Shown here piece by piece: positions 23,256 to 31,104 of a stretch of DNA of 64,000 nt. Within the stretch, counting starts at the first letter, position 1. Every line of letters begins with the position of its first letter. The DNA lies in the NCBI RefSeq assembly GCF_012641365.1, contig NZ_JABAIM010000001.1, positions 1-64,000 on the forward strand, written 5' to 3'. The DNA comes from Leeia aquatica (GTDB lineage Bacteria; Pseudomonadota; Gammaproteobacteria; Burkholderiales; Leeiaceae). The notes beneath the pieces were generated by a model. It saw nothing but the letters and a program-made list of their open reading frames with translations, made no database searches and had not been told where the DNA came from. The translations under genes were made by a program, and so were the position numbers.

Positions 23256-23719
23256 TGGCTACCACCCTGCAGATTATCGACGCCGTGGTGGCTCGTCTTA
23301 AGGTGAAGTTGCCGCAGCTGGCGGTTGAGTATTTCCCAGATCAACCCGGAGAGTACCGGCTCAATCATTCCAAAGGGGCGCTGTTGGTCAGTTACCCCGG
23401 CAGCCAGTTTACTGACCCCGTTGATCTCACCTGCATCGTCCAGCCGCGTGTGGTGAAGCTGTCCATCACCGTGCTGTTGCGCCAGTTGAATGGCCGGGGT
23501 GGGGCCATTGAAAAGGTCGACGAAGTGCGCCGCGCGCTGGTGGGCTGGCGCCCGATGGATTGCCGCAAGACCTGGGCAGTCTCCGAGAAGTTTCTGGGTG
23601 AATCGGCGGGCATCTGGCAGTACGCCGTGGACCTGGCCACTCAAACCATGCTGGTGGAAGACAGCAACATGCCGTCCGGCCCCATTCTGAACCAAGTTAC
23701 GCATGAGGAAACCCCATGA
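23255..23719 (+). CDS. Gp37-family protein (DUF1834), tail terminator-like
   Basis: This 154-residue protein fits the Mu Gp37/DUF1834 family: IIDAVVARLKVKLPQLAVEYFPD at the start, GALLVSYPGS, then VKLSITVLLRQLNGRGGAIEKVDEVRRAL. It is usually encoded just before the tail sheath gene and may end tail-tube growth. It overlaps the next gene by ATGA. Confidence 0.85.
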   Translation: MATTLQIIDAVVARLKVKLPQLAVEYFPDQPGEYRLNHSKGALLVSYPGSQFTDPVDLTCIVQPRVVKLSITVLLRQLNGRGGAIEKVDEVRRALVGWRPMDCRKTWAVSEKFLGESAGIWQYAVDLATQTMLVEDSNMPSGPILNQVTHEETP

Positions 23720-23955
23720 AAACGAGCAAATACCGTTACAGCGGGCCCAGCAGTGGCGTCACGCTGCAAGATGGCGAAACCGGGTACGAAGTGATGCTGC
23801 ACCCCGGTACCGAGGTGGAGCTGCCGGAAGCACATGAATATACCCGCACGCTGCTGGCTCTGAATTACCTGACCCCCGTGCCCGAAGCCGTGCGTCCGGG
23901 CAAAAGTGCTGCTCGGGGTACGGCTGCGGATGAATCCACCGAGAAAGGAGCCTGA
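23716..23955 (+). CDS. Small tail-region protein (Mu gp38 position)
   Basis: A 79-residue product (MKTSKYRYSGPSSGVTLQDG...) with a beta-rich N-terminal part and a flexible, charged C-terminus. It lies between the Gp37 and sheath genes, the place of Mu gp38. It is tightly coupled upstream and downstream. Function unknown. Confidence 0.65.
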   Translation: MKTSKYRYSGPSSGVTLQDGETGYEVMLHPGTEVELPEAHEYTRTLLALNYLTPVPEAVRPGKSAARGTAADESTEKGA

Positions 23956-23957
23956 AC

Positions 23958-25388
23958 ATGGCTGCAAACTACCTGCATGGTGTCGAAACCATCGAGATCG
24001 AACGCGGCCCACGCCCGGTTCGTACCGTAAAGTCAGCGGTGATCGGCCTGATCGGTACCGCGCCCGTCGGAGCGGTCAATGTCGCCACCCTGAGCCTGTC
24101 CGAGAAAGATGCGGCCGCCTTCGGCCCGCAGTTGCCGGGCTTCAGTATCCCGCAAGCCCTGGATGCTATTTATGATCACGGCGCCGGAACGGTGATCGTG
24201 ATCAACGTGCTCGATCCAGCCATTCACAAGTCAGCGGTGACCAATGAAGCCATCACCTTTGATGCTGTGACGGACCGGGTGAACCTGGCACGAGGCGCGG
24301 CGGCCAATCTGGTGGTCAAAAGCAATGATGGCATCACCACCTATGTGAAGGGCACAGACTACTCGGTGGATCTGATGACCGGGCAGTTGACCCGACTCAA
24401 GGGGGGCACCCTGCTGGCCGGGGCCAGCGTCAAGGCGAGCTATGACTATGCGGACCCAACCAAGGTCACAGCGGCCGACATCATTGGCACGGTCAACGCC
24501 GCAGGTGTACGCACCGGTCTCAAGGCATTGAAGGATACTTATAACCTCTTCGGCTTCTTTGCCAAGATTCTGATCGCCCCGGCGTTCTGCACGCAAAACT
24601 CGGTGGCAACCGAGCTGATCGCGATGGCCGACCAACTGGATGCGATTACCTATATTGATGCTCCAATCGGTACCACCTACGCCCAGGCGTTGGCCGGTCG
24701 CGGTCCGGCAGGCTCCATCAACTTCAACACCTCCAGCGATCGGGTGCGCCTGTGCTATCCGCATGTGAAGGTCTACGACCCGGTGCTGAACAACGAGCGC
24801 CTGGAGCCGCTGTCGGCCCGTGCTGCCGGTCTGCGTGCCAAGGTGGACCTGGACAAGGGTTTCTGGTGGTCCAGCTCCAACCAGGAACTGGCCGGTGTGA
24901 TCGGCGTCGAGCGCCAGCTGTCGGCGATGATCGACGACCCGCAGTCCGAGGTGAACCTGCTGAACGAGCAGGGCATCACCACGGTGTTCTCCAGCTATGG
25001 CTCCGGCCTCCGCTTGTGGGGCAACCGCACCGCAGCCTGGCCAACGGTCAGCCACATGCGCAACTTCGAGAACGTGCGCCGTACCGGCGATGTGATCAAC
25101 GAATCCATCCGCTACTTCAGCCAGCAGTTCATCGACATGCCGCTGAACCAGGCCACCATTGATGCCTTGCTGGAGTCCGTCAACAGCTATGGCCGCAAAC
25201 TGATCGGCGACGGTGCCTTGCTCGGCTTCAAGTGCTGGTTTGACCCGGCACGCAACAGCGAAACCGAGCTGGCCAGCGGGCACTTGCTGCTCAACTACAA
25301 GTACACCCCGCCGCCGCCGATGGAGCGGCTCACTTATGAAACCGAGATTACCTCGGAATACCTGCTGACCTTGAAGGGAGGGAAGTAA
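23958..25388 (+). CDS. Contractile tail sheath protein
   Basis: The 476-residue product begins with the sheath pattern YLHGVETIEIERGPRPVRTVKSA. It contains the central DRVRLCYPHVKVYDP and ends with the conserved sheath core: GLRLWGNRTAAW, NFENVRRTGDVINESIRYF, TIDALLESVNSYGRKLIGDGAL. It is of the P2 FI/Mu L type and contracts to drive the tube into the host. The tube gene follows two bases later. Confidence 0.94.
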   Translation: MAANYLHGVETIEIERGPRPVRTVKSAVIGLIGTAPVGAVNVATLSLSEKDAAAFGPQLPGFSIPQALDAIYDHGAGTVIVINVLDPAIHKSAVTNEAITFDAVTDRVNLARGAAANLVVKSNDGITTYVKGTDYSVDLMTGQLTRLKGGTLLAGASVKASYDYADPTKVTAADIIGTVNAAGVRTGLKALKDTYNLFGFFAKILIAPAFCTQNSVATELIAMADQLDAITYIDAPIGTTYAQALAGRGPAGSINFNTSSDRVRLCYPHVKVYDPVLNNERLEPLSARAAGLRAKVDLDKGFWWSSSNQELAGVIGVERQLSAMIDDPQSEVNLLNEQGITTVFSSYGSGLRLWGNRTAAWPTVSHMRNFENVRRTGDVINESIRYFSQQFIDMPLNQATIDALLESVNSYGRKLIGDGALLGFKCWFDPARNSETELASGHLLLNYKYTPPPPMERLTYETEITSEYLLTLKGGK

Positions 25389-25390
25389 TC

Positions 25391-25915
25391 ATGGCAGGCA
25401 AGATTGAAATCAACCGCATCACCAATGCGAACATCTATATTGATGGCAACTCCCTGCTGGGCCGTGCTGAGGAAATCAAGCTGCCGGATGTCACCGCCAT
25501 CATGCAGGAGCACAAAGCACTGGGCATGATGGGCAAGATCGAATTGCCCTCGGGCTTTGACAAGCTGGAAGGCGAGATCAAGTGGAACTCCCTGTACAAC
25601 GAGGTTGCCAGGACCATGGCCAACCCGTTCAAGGCCGTACAGCTGCAATGCCGTTCCAGCATTGAAACCTATGGGGCCCAGGGGCGAATCCAGGAGCTGA
25701 GCCTGGTCACCTTCCTGACCGTCATGTTCAAGAAGAACCCGATGGGCACATTCAAGCAACATGACAACGCCGAATTTTCCAGCAGCTTCTCGGCAACCTA
25801 CCTCAAACAGCTGATTGACGGCGAAGAGATGATCGAGCTGGATTACCTGGCCAACATCTACCGTGTTGGCGGTGAGGACATGCTGGCGACCTACCGCAAC
25901 AATATTGGTGGTTAA
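25391..25915 (+). CDS. Tail tube protein (P2 FII-like)
   Basis: This 174-residue protein matches phage major tail tube proteins of P2 FII type: NRITNANIYIDGNSLLGRAEEIKLP, MGKIELPSGFDKLEGEIKWNSL and the C-terminal LIDGEEMIELDYLANIYRVGGED. It forms the inner tube inside the sheath. A terminator-like hairpin follows 17 bases after its stop. Confidence 0.93.
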   Translation: MAGKIEINRITNANIYIDGNSLLGRAEEIKLPDVTAIMQEHKALGMMGKIELPSGFDKLEGEIKWNSLYNEVARTMANPFKAVQLQCRSSIETYGAQGRIQELSLVTFLTVMFKKNPMGTFKQHDNAEFSSSFSATYLKQLIDGEEMIELDYLANIYRVGGEDMLATYRNNIGG

Positions 25916-25932
25916 GGTGTCATGCTGGCCGT

Positions 25933-25958
25933 GGCCCACTTCGGTGGGCCCTCTTCTT
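25933..25958 (+). terminator. Terminator-like hairpin after the tail tube gene
   Basis: GGCCCAC-TTCG-GTGGGCC (25933-25950), with a stable UUCG tetraloop, is followed by CTCTTCTT. It lies between the tube gene and an inserted cargo gene. It may reduce late read-through or mark the boundary of the insertion. Confidence 0.65.
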
Positions 25959-25996
25959 ATGTATACTGCCATAGGAGACGAGTAGCTGGAGGATAG

Positions 25997-26509
25997 ATGT
26001 CTACTAACGATACGTGGTCGACGTTCGCAGCAGTGTATGCAGCAGTAATCTCAACCTTCGTTCTCGGCTGGGATGCATATAAGTGGCTGCACTCAGGGCC
26101 AAATGTGCGTATTGATACATCTACGGGCATGAAAATCGCCGGGGGGGGCATTCCCGACCCAAAGAGCTATATCAGCATCATTGCGGTAAACAATGGTGAC
26201 CGGGCAACGACAATCACAAACCTCGGATTCATGTACTACAAAAGCTGGTGGAAAGCATGCTTGTGTCGTAAGCGATGCGACTACAGCGCGATCATCACAA
26301 CCCCATCGCAGGCACAGCCGCTACCGTACAGGTTTGAGGCAGGTGACCAATGGATCGGATTATGCGAGCAGGACGATGATGTCGACAGGATGGTTCAGGA
26401 GGGGTACTTGTTCGTCGTGCTGTACTGCTCGACCTCAGGCAAGGGCATTCGATGCCTCCTGAAGCGGAAAGAGCACATAACAGTGCAGAAAGCCAACCGG
26501 GATGCTTGA
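25997..26509 (+). CDS. Membrane-anchored cargo protein, unknown
   Basis: The 170-residue product has an N-terminal transmembrane helix (FAAVYAAVISTFVLGWDAYKW, ~10-30). A soluble beta-rich domain follows, with CLCRKRC (~86-92), DQWIGLCEQDD and LFVVLYCSTSGKGIRC. GGAGG precedes the ATG by five bases. The gene interrupts the conserved tube-chaperone order, is less GC-rich than its neighbours and follows a terminator-like hairpin. It is therefore probably a separately expressed cargo gene. It resembles small membrane proteins seen in exclusion modules only in architecture. Confidence 0.65.
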   Translation: MSTNDTWSTFAAVYAAVISTFVLGWDAYKWLHSGPNVRIDTSTGMKIAGGGIPDPKSYISIIAVNNGDRATTITNLGFMYYKSWWKACLCRKRCDYSAIITTPSQAQPLPYRFEAGDQWIGLCEQDDDVDRMVQEGYLFVVLYCSTSGKGIRCLLKRKEHITVQKANRDA

Positions 26510-26718
26510 CCAAGCCCCGAACCAGGCTTTCCACTCCAAGGATGCACCGCAGCGTGAGAAACATCCGTTTCACATATCTTAGTGACAGCTTGGCCTACCA
26601 GTTCTCTCAAGTAGGCCTTCTCATTTCTAAAGCCGTTTAACCGACGCCCAACACCGGCTGACGCAAAATCCTTCGTGCACCACTCTTTTTCTCGGGCCAC
26701 CCACACGAAGGAATTGCC
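26510..26718. other. Non-coding gap with hairpin masking the next ribosome-binding site
   Basis: No convincing gene is seen. Near the end, TCCTTCGTG (26669-26677) pairs perfectly with CACGAAGGA (26704-26712). This hairpin contains the GAAGGA ribosome-binding site of the tail chaperone gene at 26719. The remaining bases show no clear promoter. Confidence 0.5.
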
Positions 26719-27021
26719 ATGAATATCACCTTGCAGCACCCGTTCACCAATGCCGCAGGCCAGCGGATTGAAACCCTCACCATCAAACGACTCAAACGCG
26801 GCGACCTGAAAGCCGCACATCGCCACAGCAAGGAAGACGCTGAACAGGAAGACTTCCTGTTTGCCCGCATGACGGGCCTGCTGCTGGAAGACCTGGATTT
26901 GCTGGACATTGCCGACAGCAAGGCATTGACCGATGCCTTTCGCGACATGGTTGTCGGCGGAGAGTCATCTGCGTCAACTGGATCAGGTTCTGCTGACAGT
27001 GCTACGGATACAGCCCTCTGA
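26719..27021 (+). CDS. Tail assembly chaperone, upstream part (GpE-like)
   Basis: This 100-residue protein matches the phage tail assembly chaperone family that replaces P2 E in Mu-like phages: LQHPFTNAAGQRIETLTIKRLKRGDLKAAHRHS, then FARMTGLLLEDLDLLDIADSKALTDAFRDM. The last ~25 residues are a Ser/Gly/Ala tail that looks like read-through of a low-complexity stretch. A second frame opening within this gene encodes the conserved downstream partner, implying programmed frameshifting. Confidence 0.85.
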   Translation: MNITLQHPFTNAAGQRIETLTIKRLKRGDLKAAHRHSKEDAEQEDFLFARMTGLLLEDLDLLDIADSKALTDAFRDMVVGGESSASTGSGSADSATDTAL

Positions 27022-27124
27022 AATTGACGGACTGGATCTGGAGGATTACTGGGGCTGGGTCGATGAGGCTGAGCGCGAAGTCAAGCGCCGGAACGGGGTG
27101 ATGCAGTCCATCGCCGAACCATGA
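26930..27124 (+). CDS. Tail chaperone frameshift extension (E'-like)
   Basis: This frame is offset by +1 (equivalently -2) from the chaperone and is open from 26930 to the TGA at 27122-27124. It encodes a segment ending in LRIQPSEIDGLDLEDYWGWVDEAEREVKRRN, a typical E'/T-type chaperone C-terminus. No good ribosome-binding site precedes its ATG at 26933, so it is probably made as a fusion with the upstream chaperone. Mu is known to use a -2 shift here. The shift should occur between 26930 and 27021; GTCGGCGGAGAG near 26950-26964 is one place to look. Confidence 0.75.
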   Translation, partial: PMPFATWLSAESHLRQLDQVLLTVLRIQPSEIDGLDLEDYWGWVDEAEREVKRRNGVMQSIAEP

Positions 27125-27341
27125 GCATCAACAGTGCGCCCATCGTCCCTGCCAACAGAGACGCAGCAGCAAGCAGCGGCGCCCCCACCATCGCGGCCAG
27201 CATGCAAAGCACGGGGAGCAGGAACAGCGCACCCCAAAGCGGCAGATGGGCAAAACAAAGCCATGCCAGCCATACCGCACAGCTGGTAATCGTTAGCCCA
27301 TAGAGCCATCTGCTGATTGTCAGGGTGGTCTGTTCAAACAT
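27081..27341 (-). CDS. Reverse-strand small membrane protein, possible cargo gene
   Basis: In the 245-bp gap between chaperone and tape measure, the reverse strand encodes 86 residues (MFEQTTLTISRWLYGLTITS...). It has about three hydrophobic helices (~12-29, ~35-50, ~52-75) and a basic tail. The start is weakly supported because no strong ribosome-binding site is seen. The gap, the opposite strand and the membrane character fit a lysogen-expressed cargo gene. It might be chance hydrophobic coding. Confidence 0.42.
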   Translation of the reverse strand: MFEQTTLTISRWLYGLTITSCAVWLAWLCFAHLPLWGALFLLPVLCMLAAMVGAPLLAAASLLAGTMGALLMLMVRRWTASPRSGA

Positions 27342-27369
27342 ATGCCCAGCATAGCAAAAGGAATCCATC

Positions 27370-29982
27370 ATGGCCAATGAGCTGCTCGTTGGTGTCAAGA
27401 TCGGTGCTGCCTTGGGTGGCAGTTTCCAGACTGCGTTCTCGTCTGCGCGTGGCACCCTGGTCAAACTGGGGCAAGTCACGGATGAGTTGCGGCACAAGCA
27501 TGATCGCCTGCGCGATGCCATGACCCGTGCCATGTCTCACCCGGCACGCAATGTCACAGAGCTGCGCCGCCAGTACGACCGGCTGGGGCATACCCTGGAC
27601 CAGTTGCGCACCAAGCAGCAACGGCTGGCCAACAGCCTGGCGCGGGGGGATGCCCTGAAAGCCAGTCGAGCCGACCTGCGCGGCCAAGCCATGGAGACAG
27701 CGGGTGTGGCGGTGGCGGTGGGAGCGCCAGTACTCAAGTCTGTCCGCATGGCGGGTGACTTTCAGGATCAGATGCGGGATGTCGCCATCACGGGCGGATT
27801 CAGCCGAGCAGAAGAAGCACGGGTCGGCCAGGTGGTCCGTGATGCAGCCCTGCAATGGAATCAGACTCAGTCCGAAATTGGTCGCGGCCTTGGCGTGCTG
27901 GTTGCCGGTGGCATTCAGGATGCCCGTGCGCTGGAGCGTTACGCCCCGATCATGGCCAAGGCATCCACGGCGACCCGAGCCAGCATGGATGACCTGGGCG
28001 CCCTGGCCATTGCCCTGAAAGACAATCTCAAGATCGGTGAGGCCGGTTTTGAGGGGGCGCTGAATATGTTGACCTGGGCAGGCAAGCAAGGGCAGTTTGA
28101 AATCCGCGACATGGCCAAATGGCTACCTTCCCTGACGCCAATGATGGCGGATCTCGGGGTTACCGGCAAAGAAGCCGTGGCCGAGCTGGCGGCATCCCTG
28201 CAGATCGCCCGTAAAGGAGCAGGCTCGAATGATGAAGCTGCGAACAACTTCAAAAACTTCCTGCAGAAGCTGACCTCACCCGACACCCTCAAGGATTTTG
28301 AGCGTGCCGGGATCGACCTCAAGCAAAGCATGCTGAACCTGCGGGCTCAAGGCATGACACCATTGCAGTCCATGCTGGCGATTATCACCCAGTACATGCA
28401 GAGCAAGGGGCCGGATGCTGCCCGCCAGTTCCAGCAGATCATGGCGATCAAGGATGATCAGGAACGGAAGGCAGCACTACAACGCTTGTCCGAAGCCTAC
28501 AAACTGGGTGACCTGTTTCAGGACATGCAGGCCATGGGTTTCATTCGTCCGGCGCTGGCCAATCAAGGCGAGATGAAAGCCCTGAAGCAAGGGGCGATGA
28601 AGGCAGACAGTAGCGATGTGATGGGCAAAGACTGGCAAAACCGGATGGACACCTTCAATGAGCAATTCAAGGCGTTCAAGATTCAGCTCATGGATATTGG
28701 TCTGACCATCGGGCAAGCCTTGCTGCCACCTTTGGTCTCATTTCTGAAAGACCTGAAGCCTACGGTCAAAGCATTTGGGGAATGGGCCAAAACCCATCCA
28801 GGCGTCATCAAAGGTGTGATCGGTCTGGTTGCCGGGCTGCTGGCCAGCAAGGTGGCTTTCCTGACTCTGCGTTACGGCATCAACCTGGTGAAATCGCCGA
28901 TTACCGACCTGATCACGACGTTCGAATCGCTGTCAGCCCGCTGGAGCATGCTGAAAGCCTTGTGGCAAAGCGGCAAATTTGCCCCCATCGTCAATACGCT
29001 ACGTACCCTTGGCAGTGGCGTGATGACGTTCTTTCGCGTGGTGTGGGGCGTGGTTGGCACCGTCATGCGTTTTGTTCCTGTCGCCTTGCGTTTTGCCGGT
29101 ACCGCCATTCTGTGGCTGGGTCGCCTCTTGCTGGCAAACCCCATTGGCCTGGTCATTACGGTTATCGCCGGCGCAGTCTACCTGATCTATCGCAACTGGG
29201 GGCCGATCAAAAGCTGGTTTCAGCGTTTGTGGGCGGGTACCAAACACGTATTCAGCCAGGCGTGGGCCGGTATCAAGCACCTACTGCTGAATTACACCCC
29301 GGCCGGACTGGTCATCAAGTATTGGGCGCCCATCACCGCCTGGTTCAAAGGACTGTGGAACGGGATCAAGTCTGCGTTTTCGGGTGGTATTGGTGGGGTA
29401 TGCAAGCTGATCCTGGACTGGTCGCCACTGGGACTGTTTTACAAGGCGTTTGCCGGGGTGATGAAATGGTTTGGTGTTGACATGCCCAAGTCGTTCACCG
29501 AATTCGGCGCCAATGTGATCGATGGTCTGGTCAAGGGTATCAAGGCCAAATTCGGCGCTGCCAAGGATGCCATCATCAGCTTTGGCAAGGACATCAAGGG
29601 CTGGTTTACCAGCACCCTGGGCATCAAGTCACCCTCCCGCGTATTCATGGGGTTTGGGGACAATATTGCGGAAGGTACCGCTATTGGCATTGGCCGCTCG
29701 GCACCGCTGGCATCACGTGCAGCTACCAGCATGGCCACCAAAACGGCAGCAGCAGCCCGCCGCATCAAAGCGGCCCAGGGTGAGCCACTCGCCCCCGGAA
29801 TGACTGGCGGGACGGCGGGCCTGACCATTCATTTCAACCCAACCATCCAGCTTCAGGCTGGAGCATCATCGTCCACCAAAACGCAAGTGACCGAGGCCTT
29901 ACGGCTGAGCCTGCATGAACTGGAGCAGCTCATCAAGCGCGTACTGGAGCAGCAAGCTCGTCGCAACTACACAGGAGCCTGA
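27370..29982 (+). CDS. Tail tape measure protein
   Basis: The 870-residue protein is the longest in the prophage and sits after the chaperone pair, as expected for the tape measure. The N-terminal part is coiled coil (residues ~20-100). A TP901-type minor tail domain follows (FQDQMRDVAITGGFSRAEEAR..). Hydrophobic helices lie at ~475-500 and ~560-600, and the C-terminus has GIKSPSRVFMGFGDNIAEGTAIGI. Its length sets tail length. AAAGGA precedes the ATG. Confidence 0.93.
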   Translation: MANELLVGVKIGAALGGSFQTAFSSARGTLVKLGQVTDELRHKHDRLRDAMTRAMSHPARNVTELRRQYDRLGHTLDQLRTKQQRLANSLARGDALKASRADLRGQAMETAGVAVAVGAPVLKSVRMAGDFQDQMRDVAITGGFSRAEEARVGQVVRDAALQWNQTQSEIGRGLGVLVAGGIQDARALERYAPIMAKASTATRASMDDLGALAIALKDNLKIGEAGFEGALNMLTWAGKQGQFEIRDMAKWLPSLTPMMADLGVTGKEAVAELAASLQIARKGAGSNDEAANNFKNFLQKLTSPDTLKDFERAGIDLKQSMLNLRAQGMTPLQSMLAIITQYMQSKGPDAARQFQQIMAIKDDQERKAALQRLSEAYKLGDLFQDMQAMGFIRPALANQGEMKALKQGAMKADSSDVMGKDWQNRMDTFNEQFKAFKIQLMDIGLTIGQALLPPLVSFLKDLKPTVKAFGEWAKTHPGVIKGVIGLVAGLLASKVAFLTLRYGINLVKSPITDLITTFESLSARWSMLKALWQSGKFAPIVNTLRTLGSGVMTFFRVVWGVVGTVMRFVPVALRFAGTAILWLGRLLLANPIGLVITVIAGAVYLIYRNWGPIKSWFQRLWAGTKHVFSQAWAGIKHLLLNYTPAGLVIKYWAPITAWFKGLWNGIKSAFSGGIGGVCKLILDWSPLGLFYKAFAGVMKWFGVDMPKSFTEFGANVIDGLVKGIKAKFGAAKDAIISFGKDIKGWFTSTLGIKSPSRVFMGFGDNIAEGTAIGIGRSAPLASRAATSMATKTAAAARRIKAAQGEPLAPGMTGGTAGLTIHFNPTIQLQAGASSSTKTQVTEALRLSLHELEQLIKRVLEQQARRNYTGA

Positions 29983-29983
29983 C

Positions 29984-30898
29984 ATGTTTGCACTGTTGGG
30001 AGACGTGCAGTTTGACTTGATCACCTACTTTGACAGTTTCGAGTCCCAGTACAGCGTCGACTATGCCGAGCACGCCCTGATCGAAGGCAAGCCCCGCCTG
30101 CAACGAATCGCAGATCAGCTGGATGAGATCCGCATCCAGCTCTCGTTCCATATCCACTTCTGTGATCCGGAACAGGAGCTGACCAAGCTGCGGCGGGCAC
30201 TCTCAGCGCACCAGGCCATGGCACTGGTGCTCGGGAATGGCGATTACAAGGGCTGGTTTGTACTGACCGAGCTCACTGCTACCAGCAAACAGACCGATCA
30301 AAGTGGTACCTTGCTCGCACTCGAAGCAAACCTGACCCTGCGGGAATATGTCGGTGACAAGAAGAACCCGCTACCGCCACCAGCGGTACAACCCAGGCAG
30401 CCGCCCACGGTGGCCACATCACGGCCAGTGAATCTGGCCGCCCCAGGTATCGCCATAGGGAATGCAGTTGGTCAGGTGCGTACTGTCGTGCGCCAGGTCG
30501 TATCGCTGGCCCGCCAGGCGCAGTCCACCATACGGGTGCTGAGCGATGCGGCAGATCTGGTCCGGCAGCTCAAGACCAATCCTGCCGCAGCCATCAAACG
30601 CTTGCCACGGCTGTTGGACCTGAGCAAGCAGGCTGTTGCCACACTGGAGAAGCTGGCCCCAGCCGTGACATCCCTCAGTCTGCACATGCCCGAAAGTACA
30701 CCTGTCCTGCAGGCGATCCAAGGGGCGATTCATGCGCTGCGAAATACCCAGGCTGCATTAGCCAGCAGCAGTATCAGCAACCTGGCTGTGCAGATCGACT
30801 ATATATCCGGCCAGGCGCGTGCAGCCGGTCGTGAACTGGCGGCGGCAGGTTCAACGATTGACCGGCTGGCAGGCAACATCATCACAAGAGGTCTCTGA
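29984..30898 (+). CDS. Tail protein GpU family with C-terminal extension
   Basis: From the ATG at 29984 (CAGGAG upstream) the product has 304 residues. The N-terminal ~130 residues match P2 GpU: MFALLGDVQFDLITYFDSFE, LIEGKPRLQRIADQLDEIRI, LVLGNGDYKGWFVLTELTA. GpU caps the tail end. The remaining ~170 residues are an alanine-rich helical extension, as in Mu-like phages where U is fused to a DNA-circulation-like helical segment. Confidence 0.88.
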   Translation: MFALLGDVQFDLITYFDSFESQYSVDYAEHALIEGKPRLQRIADQLDEIRIQLSFHIHFCDPEQELTKLRRALSAHQAMALVLGNGDYKGWFVLTELTATSKQTDQSGTLLALEANLTLREYVGDKKNPLPPPAVQPRQPPTVATSRPVNLAAPGIAIGNAVGQVRTVVRQVVSLARQAQSTIRVLSDAADLVRQLKTNPAAAIKRLPRLLDLSKQAVATLEKLAPAVTSLSLHMPESTPVLQAIQGAIHALRNTQAALASSSISNLAVQIDYISGQARAAGRELAAAGSTIDRLAGNIITRGL

Positions 30899-31104
30899 TG
30901 TACCTGACCCACATCACCAAGGATGGAGAGCGCTGGGACCAGCTGTCACAGCATTATTACGGCAACCCGTTTCAGTATGAGCGCATTATCAGCGCCAATC
31001 CCCACGTTCCGCTGGATGCCATATTGTCTGGAGGCATGACGCTATCGATCCCGGTGATGGATCAACCGGATGGCCTGGAGGAGCTGCCACCATGGCTGCG
31101 CTGA
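30898..31104 (+). CDS. Tail protein X (LysM-like)
   Basis: The 68-residue protein is P2 GpX-like. Its LysM-type sequence (THITKDGERWDQLSQHYYGN, then ANPHVPLDAILSGGMTLSIPV) could help the tail tip bind peptidoglycan. It starts at the last base of the GpU stop and overlaps the GpD gene by 13 bases. Confidence 0.9.
   Translation: MYLTHITKDGERWDQLSQHYYGNPFQYERIISANPHVPLDAILSGGMTLSIPVMDQPDGLEELPPWLR

Noticed and set aside
24231-25283. Reverse-strand frame of 350 codons
   Set aside because: It mirrors the tail sheath gene.
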